DNA of 64,000 nt from an uncultured Psychroserpens sp. (GTDB lineage Bacteria > Bacteroidota > Bacteroidia > Flavobacteriales > Flavobacteriaceae), in the NCBI RefSeq assembly GCF_947500255.1, contig NZ_CANMRL010000001.1, positions 248,001-312,000 on the forward strand, written 5' to 3'. This document shows positions 8,909 through 15,187 of the stretch, piece after piece. Each line of letters starts with the position of its first letter. The first letter of the stretch is position 1. The notes beneath the pieces were generated by a model that ran no database searches, was not told where the DNA came from, and saw only the letters and a program-made list of their open reading frames with translations. Position numbers and translations under genes: made by a program.

Positions 8909-9970
8909 TTGTCCAAAACAAATTATACATATAAAGACACCTTACAGCTAATAGCTGACATTTTGAGTTTTGAATATCCTAATGAAAATTTAAAACTATC
9001 ACTAACAAGCGCTACAATAAATTGGGAACAATTTGTAACAGTAGCTAGTGACCATCTAGTTTTACCGACTATTTATTGTAGGTTAAAACAAAAGAAATTC
9101 TTAGAATGTATTCCCAGAGATTTAGAGGCATATCTTGAGGATATCACTACTATTAATAAAAATCGTAACCTAGGTTTAATTGAACAATCAAGAATTATCT
9201 CTGACATTTTCAACGCTAACAATATTACATATACTTTCACTAAAGGAATTGCTTTTTTGATTGCTGATTTTTACCAAGATAATGCCGAACGTATGGTTGG
9301 AGATATTGATATTTTGGTAGACGATAATCATATATCAAAAGCATTTGACCTACTACTCGATCATGGATACGCAAAAATACCATCAAGTATTAAATCGACT
9401 TTTTTCGATCATAAGCACTTAGATAGGCTTATTATTGACAGTGGCTTAGGCGCTGTGGAGTTGCATAAATATTTACTTAACAAACCTCACCATAATATAT
9501 TGTCAAACCAAACACTTTTAAATAAAACATGGCATCATAAGGAGTTCCCAATTTTGCATACCGAAGATCTTTTTAGTCATAATATTTTAAATTTTCAAAT
9601 TAATGATAGAGGTCACTATTATTCAAAATTGAGTATGCGTTCAACTTATGACAGCCTTGTGTTGATGAGATTATTTCCAGAATTAATAGCATCTAACAAT
9701 AACAAATACTTCACGTCATACTTTTCACTAAACTCGATATTCTTTGAAGAATTTAAGGGTATTGAGTTAAGTCAATCTAGCATTAATAAGTTCACATCAC
9801 GTTTAAAATCGCCTAGTCTTGATTCATTTCACAGAAAACGACTGACACTATCTATATTATTAAGACAAATCCCTTCAAGACTAAGTACTTTTGTAATAAA
9901 TAAAAAGTATAGAAAAGCCCTTTTCAATGACAGAAAACGCATATTAAAAGAATTAAAATCAAAATTTTAA
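8909..9970 (+). CDS. Nucleotidyltransferase family protein (NTP_transf_5 type)
   Basis: Protein of 353 residues with the fold marks of the NTP_transf_5 family: an N-terminal helical part, a FTKGIAFL stretch (about 110-117), the catalytic GDIDILVDD (131-139, two Asp for metal) and further LHKYLLNKP. Members occur next to PqqD and HprK-like genes in lasso and other peptide clusters and in polysaccharide loci. The role in peptide clusters is largely unproven; nucleotide transfer to a peptide or sugar is possible. The start is the TTG at 8909, since a stop lies four codons upstream and there is no early ATG. The gene lies 51 nt after the kinase and probably shares its transcript. Confidence 0.75.
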   Translation: MSKTNYTYKDTLQLIADILSFEYPNENLKLSLTSATINWEQFVTVASDHLVLPTIYCRLKQKKFLECIPRDLEAYLEDITTINKNRNLGLIEQSRIISDIFNANNITYTFTKGIAFLIADFYQDNAERMVGDIDILVDDNHISKAFDLLLDHGYAKIPSSIKSTFFDHKHLDRLIIDSGLGAVELHKYLLNKPHHNILSNQTLLNKTWHHKEFPILHTEDLFSHNILNFQINDRGHYYSKLSMRSTYDSLVLMRLFPELIASNNNKYFTSYFSLNSIFFEEFKGIELSQSSINKFTSRLKSPSLDSFHRKRLTLSILLRQIPSRLSTFVINKKYRKALFNDRKRILKELKSKF

Positions 9971-10005
9971 AGCCTTAATTTAAAATACAATAACTTTGAG
10001 GTTTA

Positions 10006-10037
10006 TTTGCAATATTATAGTTCAAAGTATATCTTTG
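10006..10037 (+). promoter_or_regulatory. Promoter of the barrel gene
   Basis: TTTG at 10006-10009 and TATCTTTG at 10030-10037 are separated by 20 nt, close to the Bacteroidota consensus (TTG-N19-TANNTTTG). The ATG follows at 10060. This separates the barrel gene from the upstream peptide cassette. Confidence 0.7.
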
Positions 10038-10059
10038 AATTAACCCATACAATTGAAAC

Positions 10060-10641
10060 ATGAAAAAGATCATCCTATTCTTAATATTAGTATCGCTATT
10101 TAGTTATGATAGTCAGTCACAAGTAAGCAAAAGAGATCTAAGAAATATTGAAGCTTGGACTGTTAGTGTTGGAGTGAATGCAGTTGGTAGCTTAGGAACA
10201 AGAAACCCTTTTGAAAAATTAGGTGATTTTGAATTTAACCGTCCGTTAGCACTTTCAGTGCAACATAGGTGGTCAAGATATTTATCTGTAGAGCAAGACT
10301 TTACTATGAATAGGTTTAAGATTACATCTAGAATTGACAATGGCTCACTTCCAGAAGAATTCAATTACTTTTCTACTAATACCTATGTTAAATATTTTTT
10401 TTCAGATGAATTATTTCCCGAAGCCTTATGGCTAGACCTTTTCGTAGGTGGTGGTTTAGGTATTTTTTCTATAGATGAACTTAATACTTCAGCCAACTTA
10501 GTACTTGGTGGAGCCTATTGGTTCAACAGTAATATTGGTGTAAGACTACAAGGTGTTGGTAAATTTGCCTTTAACGCTAAGGACAATCGTTTTGATAATA
10601 ATCACTTTCAATATATGCTACAAGTTATGTTTAGACTATAA
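10060..10641 (+). CDS. Small outer-membrane beta-barrel protein
   Basis: Protein of 193 residues with a signal peptide (MKKIILFLILVSLFSYDSQSQ) followed by alternating amphipathic strands typical of an 8-stranded OmpA/OprF-N-like barrel: WTVSVGVNAVGSLG, RPLALSVQHRWSRYLSVEQD, LWLDLFVGGGLGIF, ANLVLGGAYWF, NIGVRLQGVGKFAF. It ends in a phenylalanine-rich strand MLQVMFRL, as expected for barrel assembly. No peptidoglycan-binding OmpA domain follows. It has its own promoter and its stop codon abuts that of the convergent peptidase gene with no spacer. Specific function unknown. Confidence 0.8.
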   Translation: MKKIILFLILVSLFSYDSQSQVSKRDLRNIEAWTVSVGVNAVGSLGTRNPFEKLGDFEFNRPLALSVQHRWSRYLSVEQDFTMNRFKITSRIDNGSLPEEFNYFSTNTYVKYFFSDELFPEALWLDLFVGGGLGIFSIDELNTSANLVLGGAYWFNSNIGVRLQGVGKFAFNAKDNRFDNNHFQYMLQVMFRL

Positions 10642-11502
10642 TTAGTATTGAGCAAAATTAAAATTTAACATTTCTCTAGTTTTATTATATATTCTAGGGA
10701 ATTGTCTTTTAAATTCCTCAGGTGTTTCTATAAATGTCTCAACAATGACTGCCACAAATTCAAACTGATTTGTAAATGCATAATCTCTAAAATACTTAGA
10801 AGCAATCAATTGTTTTCTTAATTTTTCTTCGGCTGAAAGCATATCTGTAAGCTCAGAAAAAGCCACTTTAAATATCAAAGAACTAACATCATTGTTTTTC
10901 AAACTGTTTAGATGTATCGCATGTGTAAACTCATGAATACCCAAATTAATATTATCATTTTCGTCATCATAACCATATAAAAAGTCTTCCCAAGAAATCA
11001 CAAGAGCTTTTAATTTCGGGTTAAGCTCTCCCTTGTGATAAGCCTCATTTGAATTTGAATAAAAAGTCCCAGGGTAGATAATAATTTTATCAATTAAATC
11101 TATTTGATAATCTCTAAAACCAAAGGTAAGCATGGTAGATGTAGCTGCCACCAAAACCTTCATTTCGGTAGTCACAACTAAGTCTTCTCGACCAAGAAAA
11201 TACTTTGAATTGATAAATGTTGCAACACGATGTTCAAATCGTACTTTTTCAGTATCATCTAATTTTTGATAAAAACTAAACTGACGCCTTAATATACTTT
11301 GTTTTTCTTTATCCAATCTCTTCTTAAAAAGATAAAAATGCACAAAAAAAGGACGCTTATACTTACTAGCATATCGCTGTTCAAAAAACATATAAAAACG
11401 CGAGAAAACAACAGCAAACATGCCAACAAAAAAAATAACAATAAGGACAATACGGGTTGTAGGCGAAATCGCTAATATGTAATTAAAAAGGGCTAATATC
11501 AT
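10642..11502 (-). CDS. MtfA-like zinc-dependent peptidase, membrane anchored
   Basis: Protein of 286 residues. An N-terminal membrane helix (about residues 13-35, IVLIVIFFVGMFAVVF) precedes a soluble domain with the zinc motif HEFTHAIH (about 187-194) and the downstream ELTDMLSA and FEFVAVIVETFIETPEEF, both typical of the MtfA/PF06167 family. In E. coli MtfA acts on the Mlc/PTS glucose system. In Bacteroidota the target is not known, and the N-terminal anchor suggests action near the inner membrane. The gene ends head-on with the barrel gene and is separated by a terminator from the gene upstream of it. Confidence 0.85.
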   Translation of the reverse strand: MILALFNYILAISPTTRIVLIVIFFVGMFAVVFSRFYMFFEQRYASKYKRPFFVHFYLFKKRLDKEKQSILRRQFSFYQKLDDTEKVRFEHRVATFINSKYFLGREDLVVTTEMKVLVAATSTMLTFGFRDYQIDLIDKIIIYPGTFYSNSNEAYHKGELNPKLKALVISWEDFLYGYDDENDNINLGIHEFTHAIHLNSLKNNDVSSLIFKVAFSELTDMLSAEEKLRKQLIASKYFRDYAFTNQFEFVAVIVETFIETPEEFKRQFPRIYNKTREMLNFNFAQY

Positions 11503-11512
11503 TAGCTAAATA

Positions 11513-11557
11513 TACTGAAAAAATAAAACCCAAGCATTTGAGTGATACTTGGGTTTT
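11513..11557 (-). terminator. Terminator of the 99-residue gene
   Basis: Arms AAAACCCAAG (11525-11534) and CTTGGGTTTT (11548-11557) form a stem with a 13-nt loop, and on the minus strand a T-rich run follows. It ends the transcript of the gene at 11603-11902. Confidence 0.75.
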
Positions 11558-11602
11558 AACAAATTTAAATCAATAACTAATATAATGACTTCACTAATTG
11601 TC

Positions 11603-11902
11603 TTAATCCTCTATTTCAATATGTATAGTGCTTTTCATTTTTAATTTCTTACCTTCAAGTCTAGCTTGAGAAAAGAATTGTTTAGCTATATCCTGCTCAT
11701 TCATAAGTTCTTCTATTCTCCCACTATCAAATTGGCAAGCGTCGGCTTCATTTCCTTCTTTTATTGATAAACGGTGTAGTTTATGAAAGTTGATTTTCAC
11801 ATTCAATACAGCATTAATAATATGTGATGCTTCTGATGCTGAGTAGCATCCACTTATCAAATCAATTTTTTGTGTTTTTTTTACTTTTTCTAAAGTTTCC
11901 AT
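11603..11902 (-). CDS. Conserved-looking 99-residue protein linked to bicarbonate transporter locus
   Basis: Soluble 99-residue protein that I do not recognise. It has a mixed alpha/beta character: helix-prone SASEASHIINAVLN and RIEELMNEQDIAKQFFSQARLE, and a final strand KSTIHIEIED. It has no membrane segment or signal peptide. It lies 103 nt downstream of the SbtA-like gene on the same strand, but the spacer contains a copy of the regulatory block found before lysR, so it is probably co-regulated. Position suggests a regulatory partner of the transporter, comparable in place (not in sequence) to the PII-like SbtB of cyanobacteria. That is inference only. Confidence 0.7.
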   Translation of the reverse strand: METLEKVKKTQKIDLISGCYSASEASHIINAVLNVKINFHKLHRLSIKEGNEADACQFDSGRIEELMNEQDIAKQFFSQARLEGKKLKMKSTIHIEIED

Positions 11903-11960
11903 AATTATGGGTGTTTTTTTATTGGTACAAATTTGAAATTTATTTTTTATATATTTTTAT

Positions 11961-12010
11961 TTATATATTTTTATTTATATATTTAATGTTGATCATAAAC
12001 GTTTGTTATG
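11961..12010. promoter_or_regulatory. Regulatory block, copy 1, with LysR-type T-N11-A operator
   Basis: A 50-bp AT-rich block ending in CATAAACGTTTGTTATG (11994-12010). This 17-mer is an inverted repeat (CATAA/TTATG) and contains T-N11-A, the general LysR-family binding pattern. The same block occurs in front of lysR (13272-13321) with 42 of 50 positions equal by my alignment. Copy 1 overlaps the stop codon of the sbtA-like gene and lies 91 nt before the 99-residue gene. Confidence 0.6.
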
Positions 12011-12974
12011 TTAAATTAATAATGCAGAGATATAGAGGCATTCCTAGCGTAATATTAAATGGAAATGTAATAGCAAGCGCCATTGGAATATACAAACTTG
12101 GATTAGCTTTTGGGGCAGCAATCTTCATAGCAGCCGGCACAGCAATGTATGAAGCACTAGCAGCTAGAATTGCAAATAACAATCTGTTACCTTCACTGGT
12201 AGTTAACATGCCACTCATAGCCGCAACAATCACCCCATTAATGACCGGAATAATGATTGAAAACAAAACAGCAAACAATCCCTTCTTCATCAAATCTGAC
12301 AATTTTCGGCCACTAACAATCCCCATATCCAACAGAAATACAGCTAAGAAACCTTTGAAGATATCTGTTGTAAATGGTTTGATTCCCTCGGCTTGAGCTT
12401 CACTCGCCATCAACCCTATAACAAGACTACCAATAATGAGCAAAACACTCCCATTAGTTAAAGCATGATGTAAAACTTTTTTCATTGGCATGTCCTGTTT
12501 TTCCTTATTTTTCTTTTTGAAATAGGTCATTAACAGCAAACCAACCATTATAGATGGTGCTTCCATTAATGCCATTACAGCTACCATATGACCGCTAAAA
12601 GGAATTCCTTCCATTTCAAGGAAAGAAATTGTGGTTACAAAGGTAACAGCACTCACTGACCCATAGGCTGCCGCAATGGCTCCAGCATTCTCAACACTGA
12701 ATTTCTTACGCAAAATAAAATACGTATATAGAGGAACTAATAAGGCGAGAAAAATCCCAAATAAAAGTGCCCATAAAATCTCCATACTAAACTCACTATG
12801 CGCTAACTCCTGCCCGCCTTTAAAACCAATCGACAGCAGCAAATAAAATGATATGAACTTTGATGAATTTTCTGGTATCTTAAGATCACTTTTCAACTGA
12901 ACTGTAATTACACCAAGAAAAAAAAACAATAAGGCAGGGTTCGTGAGATTATCTATAAGTAAATGTAGATCCAT
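12006..12974 (-). CDS. sbtA: SbtA-family sodium-dependent bicarbonate permease
   Basis: Integral membrane protein of 322 residues with about ten hydrophobic segments. Recognised features of the SbtA (PF05982, formerly DUF897) family are the N-terminal NPALLFFFLGVI, the central AAAYGSVSAVTFVT, MEAPSIMVGLLL and the second-half LLDMGIVSGRKL and AASASYIAVPAAM. Family knowledge: Na+-dependent HCO3- uptake at the inner membrane. In a heterotroph the bicarbonate would feed carboxylations rather than Rubisco. It follows a 78-residue membrane protein gene after 21 nt, probably in one operon, and a LysR regulator is divergently encoded. No SbtB-like PII gene lies next to it. Confidence 0.87.
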   Translation of the reverse strand: MDLHLLIDNLTNPALLFFFLGVITVQLKSDLKIPENSSKFISFYLLLSIGFKGGQELAHSEFSMEILWALLFGIFLALLVPLYTYFILRKKFSVENAGAIAAAYGSVSAVTFVTTISFLEMEGIPFSGHMVAVMALMEAPSIMVGLLLMTYFKKKNKEKQDMPMKKVLHHALTNGSVLLIIGSLVIGLMASEAQAEGIKPFTTDIFKGFLAVFLLDMGIVSGRKLSDLMKKGLFAVLFSIIIPVINGVIVAAMSGMLTTSEGNRLLFAILAASASYIAVPAAMKIAAPKANPSLYIPMALAITFPFNITLGMPLYLCIINLT

Positions 12975-12995
12975 TATAATTTATATTAAATCTAA

Positions 12996-13232
12996 CTATT
13001 GCTTTTGAGATAGTACATGAACAAAGTATAGCATTGCCATAATAGCTCCAGATACTAATAATTCAGATAGAAATAAGTTATTACACTCTAAAGATGCTCT
13101 TATAGTTACGGCATAGATAGCAGCCATAACCAGGGGCTTAATAAATTTTAAAAGTTTTTTAGCTACTAACACTAAACTTCCAGTAACCTTTATTTCTTTT
13201 TTTCTTTGCTTGTTTAAAATTAAATCACTCAT
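12996..13232 (-). CDS. Small membrane protein in the bicarbonate transporter operon
   Basis: 78-residue protein with a basic N-terminus (NKQRKKEIK) and probably two membrane segments (about 33-48 and 56-74, LLVSGAIMAMLYFVHVL). It is not recognised. It is the first gene of the operon with the SbtA-like permease, 86 nt from the divergent lysR start, so it would be controlled by the operator before lysR. It may be an accessory subunit. Confidence 0.65.
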   Translation of the reverse strand: MSDLILNKQRKKEIKVTGSLVLVAKKLLKFIKPLVMAAIYAVTIRASLECNNLFLSELLVSGAIMAMLYFVHVLSQKQ

Positions 13233-13271
13233 AAGACAGACGTTTTTTTTTGCAAAGATTATATAGAAAAT

Positions 13272-13321
13272 CTATATATTTTTATTTATATTTATTATGT
13301 AAAACATAAACGTTAGTTATG
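13272..13321. promoter_or_regulatory. Regulatory block, copy 2, LysR-type operator overlapping lysR start
   Basis: This block matches copy 1 at 11961-12010. The 17-mer CATAAACGTTAGTTATG (13305-13321) has CATAA/TTATG symmetry and T-N11-A, and its last three bases are the ATG of lysR. Binding would block lysR translation start or transcription (autoregulation), and the operator lies 72 nt upstream of the divergent 78-residue gene, a usual place for LysR activation. Confidence 0.62.
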
Positions 13322-14242
13322 CATTATACATTACACCAATTAGAAATATTTCATAAAGTGGCGCAATTAAAGAGTGTCACGAAAGCTTCTGAAGAACTCT
13401 ACCTAACTCAACCAGCAGTGTCTATCCAGCTAAAAAAGTTTCAAGATCAATTTGAAATTCCTCTCTTTGAAGTTGTTGGAAGAAAAATCTACATCACCGA
13501 TTTTGGTGATGAGATTGCACTTGCTGCTGAAAACATTTTAAACGAAGTGAATGCAATAAACTACAAGGCATTATCATTTCAAGGTGAGCTCTCGGGAAAA
13601 TTAAAAATCGCTATTGTTTCTACTGCAAAATATGCAATGCCCTATTTTTTAACAGACTTCATGAATCAACATAAAGGAGTAGACCTTAGCATGGATGTAA
13701 CCAATAAATCTGAAGTCGTAAAATCACTTGAAAATAATTTGGTCGATTTTGCTATGGTATCAACCATTCCAAAATACTTAAAAATAGATCGTATACAACT
13801 CATGGAAAATAAGCTCTATCTTGTTGGTGGTAAACAGTTTAAATATTCTGAAAAACAGCTAACTAAATCAATGTTTGAAAAACTCCCTCTTATTTACAGA
13901 GAGCAGGGTTCGGCCACTAGAAATCAAATGGAATATTTTATTGCTTCTCATAAAATATCAACGTATAAGAAAATGGAGTTAAAATCTAATGAAGCTCTAA
14001 AACAGGCTGTTATCGCTGGTTTGGGCTTTTCAATTATGCCACTTATAGGTATTAAAAATGAATTGAATAATGGCGATTTACAAGTCATTCCAATCAAAGG
14101 ACTTCCTATGATCACCGATTGGAATTTGATCTGGCTTAAATCGAAAAACTTATCTGCAATAGCTAGACACTTCGTAGATCATATTAATGATAGTAAATCT
14201 CAAATCATGAAAAATCACTTTGATTGGTTTGAGAAATATTAA
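13319..14242 (+). CDS. LysR-family transcriptional regulator (CbbR/CmpR-like)
   Basis: 307 residues. The N-terminal winged helix-turn-helix (about 1-62) shows LEIFHKVAQLKSVTKASEEL, LTQPAVSIQLKKF and FEVVGRKIYITDFG. The C-terminal effector-binding domain (about 90-295) includes KLKIAIVSTAKYAMPYFL and AGLGFSIMPLIG. The divergent position next to a bicarbonate permease, and the two T-N11-A palindromes at the locus, support local control of CO2/bicarbonate uptake, as for CmpR/CcmR in cyanobacteria. The inducer is unknown. Confidence 0.88.
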   Translation: MHYTLHQLEIFHKVAQLKSVTKASEELYLTQPAVSIQLKKFQDQFEIPLFEVVGRKIYITDFGDEIALAAENILNEVNAINYKALSFQGELSGKLKIAIVSTAKYAMPYFLTDFMNQHKGVDLSMDVTNKSEVVKSLENNLVDFAMVSTIPKYLKIDRIQLMENKLYLVGGKQFKYSEKQLTKSMFEKLPLIYREQGSATRNQMEYFIASHKISTYKKMELKSNEALKQAVIAGLGFSIMPLIGIKNELNNGDLQVIPIKGLPMITDWNLIWLKSKNLSAIARHFVDHINDSKSQIMKNHFDWFEKY

Positions 14243-14294
14243 GATGAACATAGCAAAACAACTAAACAGCTATTACAGAAGACTCTATTTTGAA

Positions 14295-14418
14295 TTCCTC
14301 TAAACTCCGTTTTGAACATCAAGGATTGACTCGCTACGCTCGCCCTTCCTCTAAACTCCGTTTTGAACATCAAGGATTGACTCGCTACGCTCGCCCTTCC
14401 TCTAAACTCCGTTTTGAA
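14295..14418. repeat. 51-bp tandem repeat, 2.4 copies
   Basis: Copies begin at 14295, 14346 and 14397. The first two are identical over 51 bp; the third breaks off after 22 bp. Each contains the direct repeat CGCTACGCT and is clearly richer in G+C than its surroundings. The unit length is a multiple of three, so it keeps an open frame (14290-14487), but the product looks like repeat translation rather than a gene. It lies between lysR and its terminator. Confidence 0.88.
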
Positions 14419-14421
14419 AAC

Positions 14422-14475
14422 AAAAAAACTCTGCTTTTAAATTCAAGCAAGCTTGATTTAACGCAGAGTTTTTTT
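14422..14475 (+). terminator. Strong terminator after lysR
   Basis: Long hairpin with outer arms AAAAAAACTCTGC (14422-14434) and GCAGAGTTTTTTT (14463-14475) and an inner stem around AAGC/GCTT. T7 follows on the plus strand and A7 precedes, so it can work in both directions, for lysR and for the tRNA-Arg transcript. Confidence 0.82.
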
Positions 14476-14484
14476 GTTTATTCG

Positions 14485-14558
14485 TGACCTCGAGAGGATT
14501 CGAACCTCCAACCCTCAGAGCCGAAATCTGATATTCTATCCAGTTGAACTACGAGGCC
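14485..14558 (-). tRNA. tRNA-Arg(UCG)
   Basis: A full cloverleaf can be drawn on the minus strand. The acceptor stem GGCCTCG pairs with CGAGGTC (one G-U), the anticodon stem TCAGA/TCTGA holds the loop TTTCGGC with anticodon TCG, and the T arm contains GGTTCGAATCC. The discriminator is A. CCA is not encoded. It lies 32 nt downstream of yqeY on the same strand. Confidence 0.95.
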
Positions 14559-14590
14559 TTAACTCCCTAAGGAGGAATCTTATTCTTTAT

Positions 14591-15040
14591 TTAAGACATT
14601 AGTTTAGCCTTTACAATGGTAGAAATAGTCTTCCCATCTGCTTGTCCAGCTAATTCTTTATTGACAATTCCCATAACCTTACCCATATCCTTCATACCTT
14701 CGGCACCAATTTGATCGATCGTCATTACCACAACCTTCTCGATTTCTTCTTCACTTAATGCTTCAGGCAAAAACTGGCTTATCACTTCTGCTTGGTCAAT
14801 TTCAGGTAAAGCCAAATCTTTTCGGTCTTGTTCTAAATAAATTGCAGCACTATCCTTACGTTGTTTTACTAACTTAGATAAGATTTTTATCTCTTGTTCT
14901 TCAGTTAAATCTCCGCCTTCTCCTGAAGTTTGAGCTAATAATATTTCAGATTTTACAGCTCTTAATGCTGCTAATGCTGTTTGATCTTTTTCTTTCATTG
15001 CTGCTTTCATAGCAGTCATAACATCATTTTGTAAACTCAT
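14591..15040 (-). CDS. yqeY: GatB/YqeY domain protein
   Basis: 149 residues, the full length of the YqeY family. Seen are LQNDVMTAMKAAMKEKD, ALRAVKSEILLA, EQEIKILSKLVKQRKDSA, FLPEALSEEEIE and the C-terminal MGKVMGIVNKELAGQADGK. Family knowledge: related to the C-terminal tRNA-interacting domain of the GatB amidotransferase subunit; the cell role is still poorly defined. It follows ftsZ on the same strand but behind a terminator, so it is probably a separate unit with tRNA-Arg. TATCTTCG (minus strand, 15064-15071), one base from the -7 consensus, may serve as its promoter. Confidence 0.92.
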   Translation of the reverse strand: MSLQNDVMTAMKAAMKEKDQTALAALRAVKSEILLAQTSGEGGDLTEEQEIKILSKLVKQRKDSAAIYLEQDRKDLALPEIDQAEVISQFLPEALSEEEIEKVVVMTIDQIGAEGMKDMGKVMGIVNKELAGQADGKTISTIVKAKLMS

Positions 15041-15118
15041 AATACGTGATTTAATTTGAACTGCGAAGATATGAAAAAAGTTAGTGCTTTTTAGGAATAC
15101 AGATGGACATTACACAAT

Positions 15119-15154
15119 AAAAAACCCGAAAAATTATCTCAACTTTTCGGGTTT
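15119..15154 (-). terminator. Terminator of the division/cell-wall operon after ftsZ
   Basis: Arms AAACCCGAAAA (15122-15132) and TTTTCGGGTTT (15144-15154) flank an 11-nt loop. On the minus strand T6 follows. This marks the end of the mraZ-to-ftsZ operon. Confidence 0.85.
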
Positions 15155-15187
15155 AACAAAGTGTGGAACACTAAACTAAATTTGCTA

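Noticed and set aside
7548-9970. Canonical lasso peptide cluster
   Set aside because: No asparagine-synthetase-like cyclase, no B1/B2 protease genes and no suitable core with Gly/Ala/Ser at position 1 and Asp/Glu at 7-9 after the predicted cut; only the tailoring-type genes are present.
11911-12396. 161-codon plus-strand frame with a hydrophobic N-terminus
   Set aside because: It runs antisense through the sbtA gene; its hydrophobic look comes from the AT-rich regulatory block and the complement of a membrane protein.
14290-14487. 65-codon frame encoding repeats of SSKLRFEHQGLTRYARP
   Set aside because: It is a translation of the 51-bp tandem repeat and the terminator; there is no initiation context and no protein-like end.
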